From Thermococci archaeon (GTDB lineage: Archaea; Hadarchaeota; B88-G9): 7,572 bases of DNA. Numbering within the stretch: position 1 is the first letter of the stretch; each line of letters starts with the position of its first letter. The notes beneath the pieces were generated by a model that saw nothing but the letters and a program-made list of their open reading frames with translations, was not told where the DNA came from and did no database searches. The stretch is taken from positions 1 through 7,572 of the forward strand of contig QMUK01000063.1 of the NCBI GenBank assembly GCA_003660555.1. The letters run 5' to 3'. Positions 6,208 through 7,572 of this stretch are shown one piece after another. The position numbers were made by a program, and so were the translations under genes.

Positions 6208-6803
6208 TTCGATTCACCCCTTTCATCCTCACTCCTCTTCAACTCACTCAAGAACCCCTTCTCCTTCAGCAATTTATAAGCGGTCCTGAGTACTTCCCTT
6301 ATAACTTTCCTTTGTTCCATTCCACCCATCCTGATAGCAGCTTTTCTTATGCTTCCCGATTTGAGGAAAAACCTTAAAATAGCTCTTTCTACTCTAGTTA
6401 GCCCAATTTCCTTTTCTAGACTAAGCTTAGCTATTTCTATTGGATTGTATCCGTCGTATGGCATGTCGGAACTGAAAACGGGTTCTTGAAACTTCTCAGT
6501 CATCTCGAACTCTATCAAGTATAGCCCAGAGTCCTTTTCCAAGCCTTTGTAGTATCTCTTGAGGGCTCTAACTAGCTCTTTTTTCGAGGGGAACCCATCC
6601 TTCCTAGCGTCTTCCTCGGTAAGTTCCCCCAGTCTTTTCTTCTCGATCCGCTTTATGATAGCTTTTCCTATCACGTATCCTCCGGAGTGGATGTAGACTA
6701 AGTCTCCTTCCTTGAATCCCCTTGCGCTTCTCCTTATAGTAGCCTTTTTCCTCCCCGACAGTAAAGCATCTATGTACTCCCCATCGAAAGTGAGATGCTT
6801 CAC
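6201..6803 (-). CDS. ASCH-domain protein with C-terminal helical (HTH-like) extension
   Basis: A 200-aa protein. Residues 1-100 are an ASCH domain, a PUA-like beta-barrel fold thought to bind RNA or modified nucleotides: KHLTFDGEYIDALLSGRKKATIRR with the conserved G-x-K-x-x-T-x-R pattern (17-24), 'GDLVYIHSGGYVIGKAII' (33-50), then 'LTEEDARKDGF' (61-71) and YYKGL. Residues about 130-188 form a separate helical part (LTRVERAILRFFLKSG, then RKVIREVLRTAYKLLKEKG) that resembles a helix-turn-helix or small helical bundle; this is inferred from its pattern. Start: GTG at 6803-6801 with GAGGT (6815-6811) and 7-base spacing, giving the expected N-terminus. It is the first gene of a two-gene unit with serS, overlapping it by 7 bases. 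That pairing suggests a translation-related, RNA-binding role. The molecular function is unproven. Confidence 0.85.
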   Translation of the reverse strand: MKHLTFDGEYIDALLSGRKKATIRRSARGFKEGDLVYIHSGGYVIGKAIIKRIEKKRLGELTEEDARKDGFPSKKELVRALKRYYKGLEKDSGLYLIEFEMTEKFQEPVFSSDMPYDGYNPIEIAKLSLEKEIGLTRVERAILRFFLKSGSIRKAAIRMGGMEQRKVIREVLRTAYKLLKEKGFLSELKRSEDERGESNC

Positions 6804-6835
6804 TTCACTGACCTCTGTGTTGGTATCCCAGCAAT

Positions 6836-6846
6836 CCTTTTATCCC
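6836..6846. promoter_or_regulatory. TATA-like box between the ASCH-serS operon and the TrkA gene
   Basis: CCTTTTATCCC on plus (GGGATAAAAGG on minus), core centred near 6840. A start of transcription about 26 bases away would fall near 6815 on minus, just before the ASCH ribosome-binding site and GTG, and near 6867 on plus, just before the conserved TrkA N-terminus. It therefore fits both genes. It lies inside the TrkA frame if translation began at GTG 6817, which argues against that start. Confidence 0.45.
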
Positions 6847-6870
6847 TTAGTCCCAGAGACCCCCCAGAGG

Positions 6871-7530
6871 CTGAGGACTCTGAAGGTCTTAATAGTCGGT
6901 GGAGGAAGGATAGGAAGTAAGCTGGCCGAGGACCTCTCGGAGGAAGGGGTAGACGTTAAAATAGTGGAGAAGGACTTAGAGACATGCAACAAACTGGCAG
7001 CTAGGATTGACGCGTTAGTCATAAAGGGAGACGGAGCCAGCGTGGAGACCCTAGAGGAAGTGATAGAGGACATAGACGTGTTCATAGCAGCTACTGGAGA
7101 GGATCACACAAACATGATGGCATGTCAGTTAGCTAAGCTATTCAAAGTGGACAGAATAATATCCAGAGTAAATAACCCAGAGCACAAGAGAGTGTTCGAG
7201 GAACTCGGATTCAAAGAGCTGGTTTGTCCTACAGACCTAGCGGTAGAGGAATTGAAGAACATGGTCCTAAGGCCGAAAATAACAAGTTTACTTCACACTT
7301 CAGTCGGAGAGGAGAGGATAATGGAAACCAAAGTTTCTAACAAAAAAGTAATAGGGAAAAGAGTAGCAGAGCTAGAGATACCAAGGAACGTGATAATAGC
7401 GGCTCTTTTCAGAGATCACGAAATGGTAGTCCCGAGAGGTGATACAGTTTTAAACAGGGGGGACAGAGCTATAGTCATAGGTAAAAAGGGAGAAATAGAG
7501 GAATTCGCCAACTATTTGGCGAAGGAGTGA
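6871..7530 (+). CDS. trkA: TrkA-type K+ uptake regulatory subunit (RCK_N NAD-binding plus RCK_C domains)
   Basis: About 219 aa from CTG 6871, the usual length of single-unit TrkA/KtrA proteins. These sit on the cytoplasmic side of a TrkH/KtrB channel and gate K+ (or Na+) flux in response to NAD(H) or ATP/ADP. The N-terminal Rossmann domain shows LKVLIVGGGRIG (G-x-G-x-x-G at residues 10-15) and an acidic residue ending strand 2 (KIVEKD, E33), as expected for NAD binding. 'ALVIKGDGASVETL', 'DVFIAATGEDHTNMMACQLAK' and 'RVNNPEH' follow. RCK_C occupies about 130-219 (IMETKVSNKKVIGKRVAEL to RGDRAIVIGKKGEIEEF). The start is problematic: the frame is open back to ATG 6712 inside the divergent ASCH gene, and the nearest standard starts (GTG 6817, TTG 6820) add about 17-18 residues unlike the family and lie upstream of the TATA box. 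CTG 6871 or CTG 6880 would give the canonical N-terminus. The exact start is uncertain. Confidence 0.88.
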   Translation: MRTLKVLIVGGGRIGSKLAEDLSEEGVDVKIVEKDLETCNKLAARIDALVIKGDGASVETLEEVIEDIDVFIAATGEDHTNMMACQLAKLFKVDRIISRVNNPEHKRVFEELGFKELVCPTDLAVEELKNMVLRPKITSLLHTSVGEERIMETKVSNKKVIGKRVAELEIPRNVIIAALFRDHEMVVPRGDTVLNRGDRAIVIGKKGEIEEFANYLAKE

Positions 7531-7531
7531 T

Positions 7532-7572
7532 GTGGAGAATTTAGTATGGGGAGTGAGGGAAATGCTCGTATC
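7532..7572 (+). CDS. Start of a downstream gene, truncated by window edge; possibly the membrane partner of TrkA
   Basis: After the TrkA stop (7528-7530) a frame stays open to the window end: GTG 7532 gives V-E-N-L-V-W-G-V-R-E-M-L-V. GGAG at 7524-7527 is 4 bases before this GTG. An internal ATG at 7562 has GGAG at 7550-7553 with an 8-base spacer and is the better-supported start. Thirteen codons cannot identify a family. A TrkH/KtrB-type K+ channel is suggested only because such genes often follow trkA. Confidence 0.35.
   Translation, partial: MENLVWGVREMLV

Noticed and set aside
5906-6377. Two overlapping plus-strand open frames opposite serS and the ASCH gene
   Set aside because: They are Ser/Phe-rich shadows of the charged coiled-coil arm of SerRS and have no ribosome-binding site or family resemblance.
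6712-6816. Extended N-terminus of TrkA from ATG 6712
   Set aside because: It lies antisense within the ASCH N-terminal coding region and upstream of the predicted promoter. The family does not have a hydrophobic leader here.

Overview
This window looks like chromosomal DNA from a thermophilic archaeon, probably of the Thermoproteota/Korarchaeota side of the tree; that placement is inferred. The evidence is: TATA-like boxes at archaeal spacing upstream of several genes, arginine encoded mostly by AGA/AGG and isoleucine often by ATA, GGAGG/GGGGTGA ribosome-binding sites followed mainly by GTG or TTG starts, a seryl-tRNA synthetase with archaeal-looking motifs, and an N-terminal 'EEFRLAVAGLIG' family I associate with hyperthermophilic archaea.

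Layout. (1) The left edge (1-110, minus) holds the first 36 codons of a gene that resembles the start of an endonuclease III/HhH-GPD DNA glycosylase. It is divergent from (2) a coiled-coil protein with a degenerate PD-(D/E)XK nuclease-like C-terminus (181-750, plus). (3) A large secreted, cysteine-rich, aspartate-rich protein (about 916-3546, plus) has its own TATA box, a structured leader with two staggered ribosome-binding sites, and a hairpin plus T-tract terminator that contains its stop codon. (4) A 12-helix MFS transporter (about 3702-4874, plus) runs tail to tail into, and overlaps by 26 bp, (5) serS (4849-6207, minus). serS is the second gene of a coupled operon whose first gene is (6) an ASCH-domain protein (6201-6803, minus). 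(7) Divergent from the ASCH gene is a TrkA-type potassium-uptake regulatory subunit (core 6871-7530, plus). Another reading frame begins in the last 40 bases and may be its membrane partner.

How the parts relate. The ASCH-serS pair is a translation-linked transcription unit. TrkA and the unfinished downstream gene are probably a K+-uptake unit. The secreted protein is the most unusual item: it combines a signal peptide, a PPC-like beta domain, about 21 cysteines, EF-hand/thrombospondin-3-like D-x-D-x-D-G loops and a recurring 'DDDFxDDPVxY' motif, and I recognise no named family for the whole chain. Both divergent intergenic regions are very short and centre on one TTTTTAT/TTTTAT box that could serve both directions. 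No tRNA, rRNA, CRISPR array or insertion sequence is visible, and no gene-free stretch exceeds 300 bases. The longest gaps are about 165 bp (751-915) and 155 bp (3547-3701).
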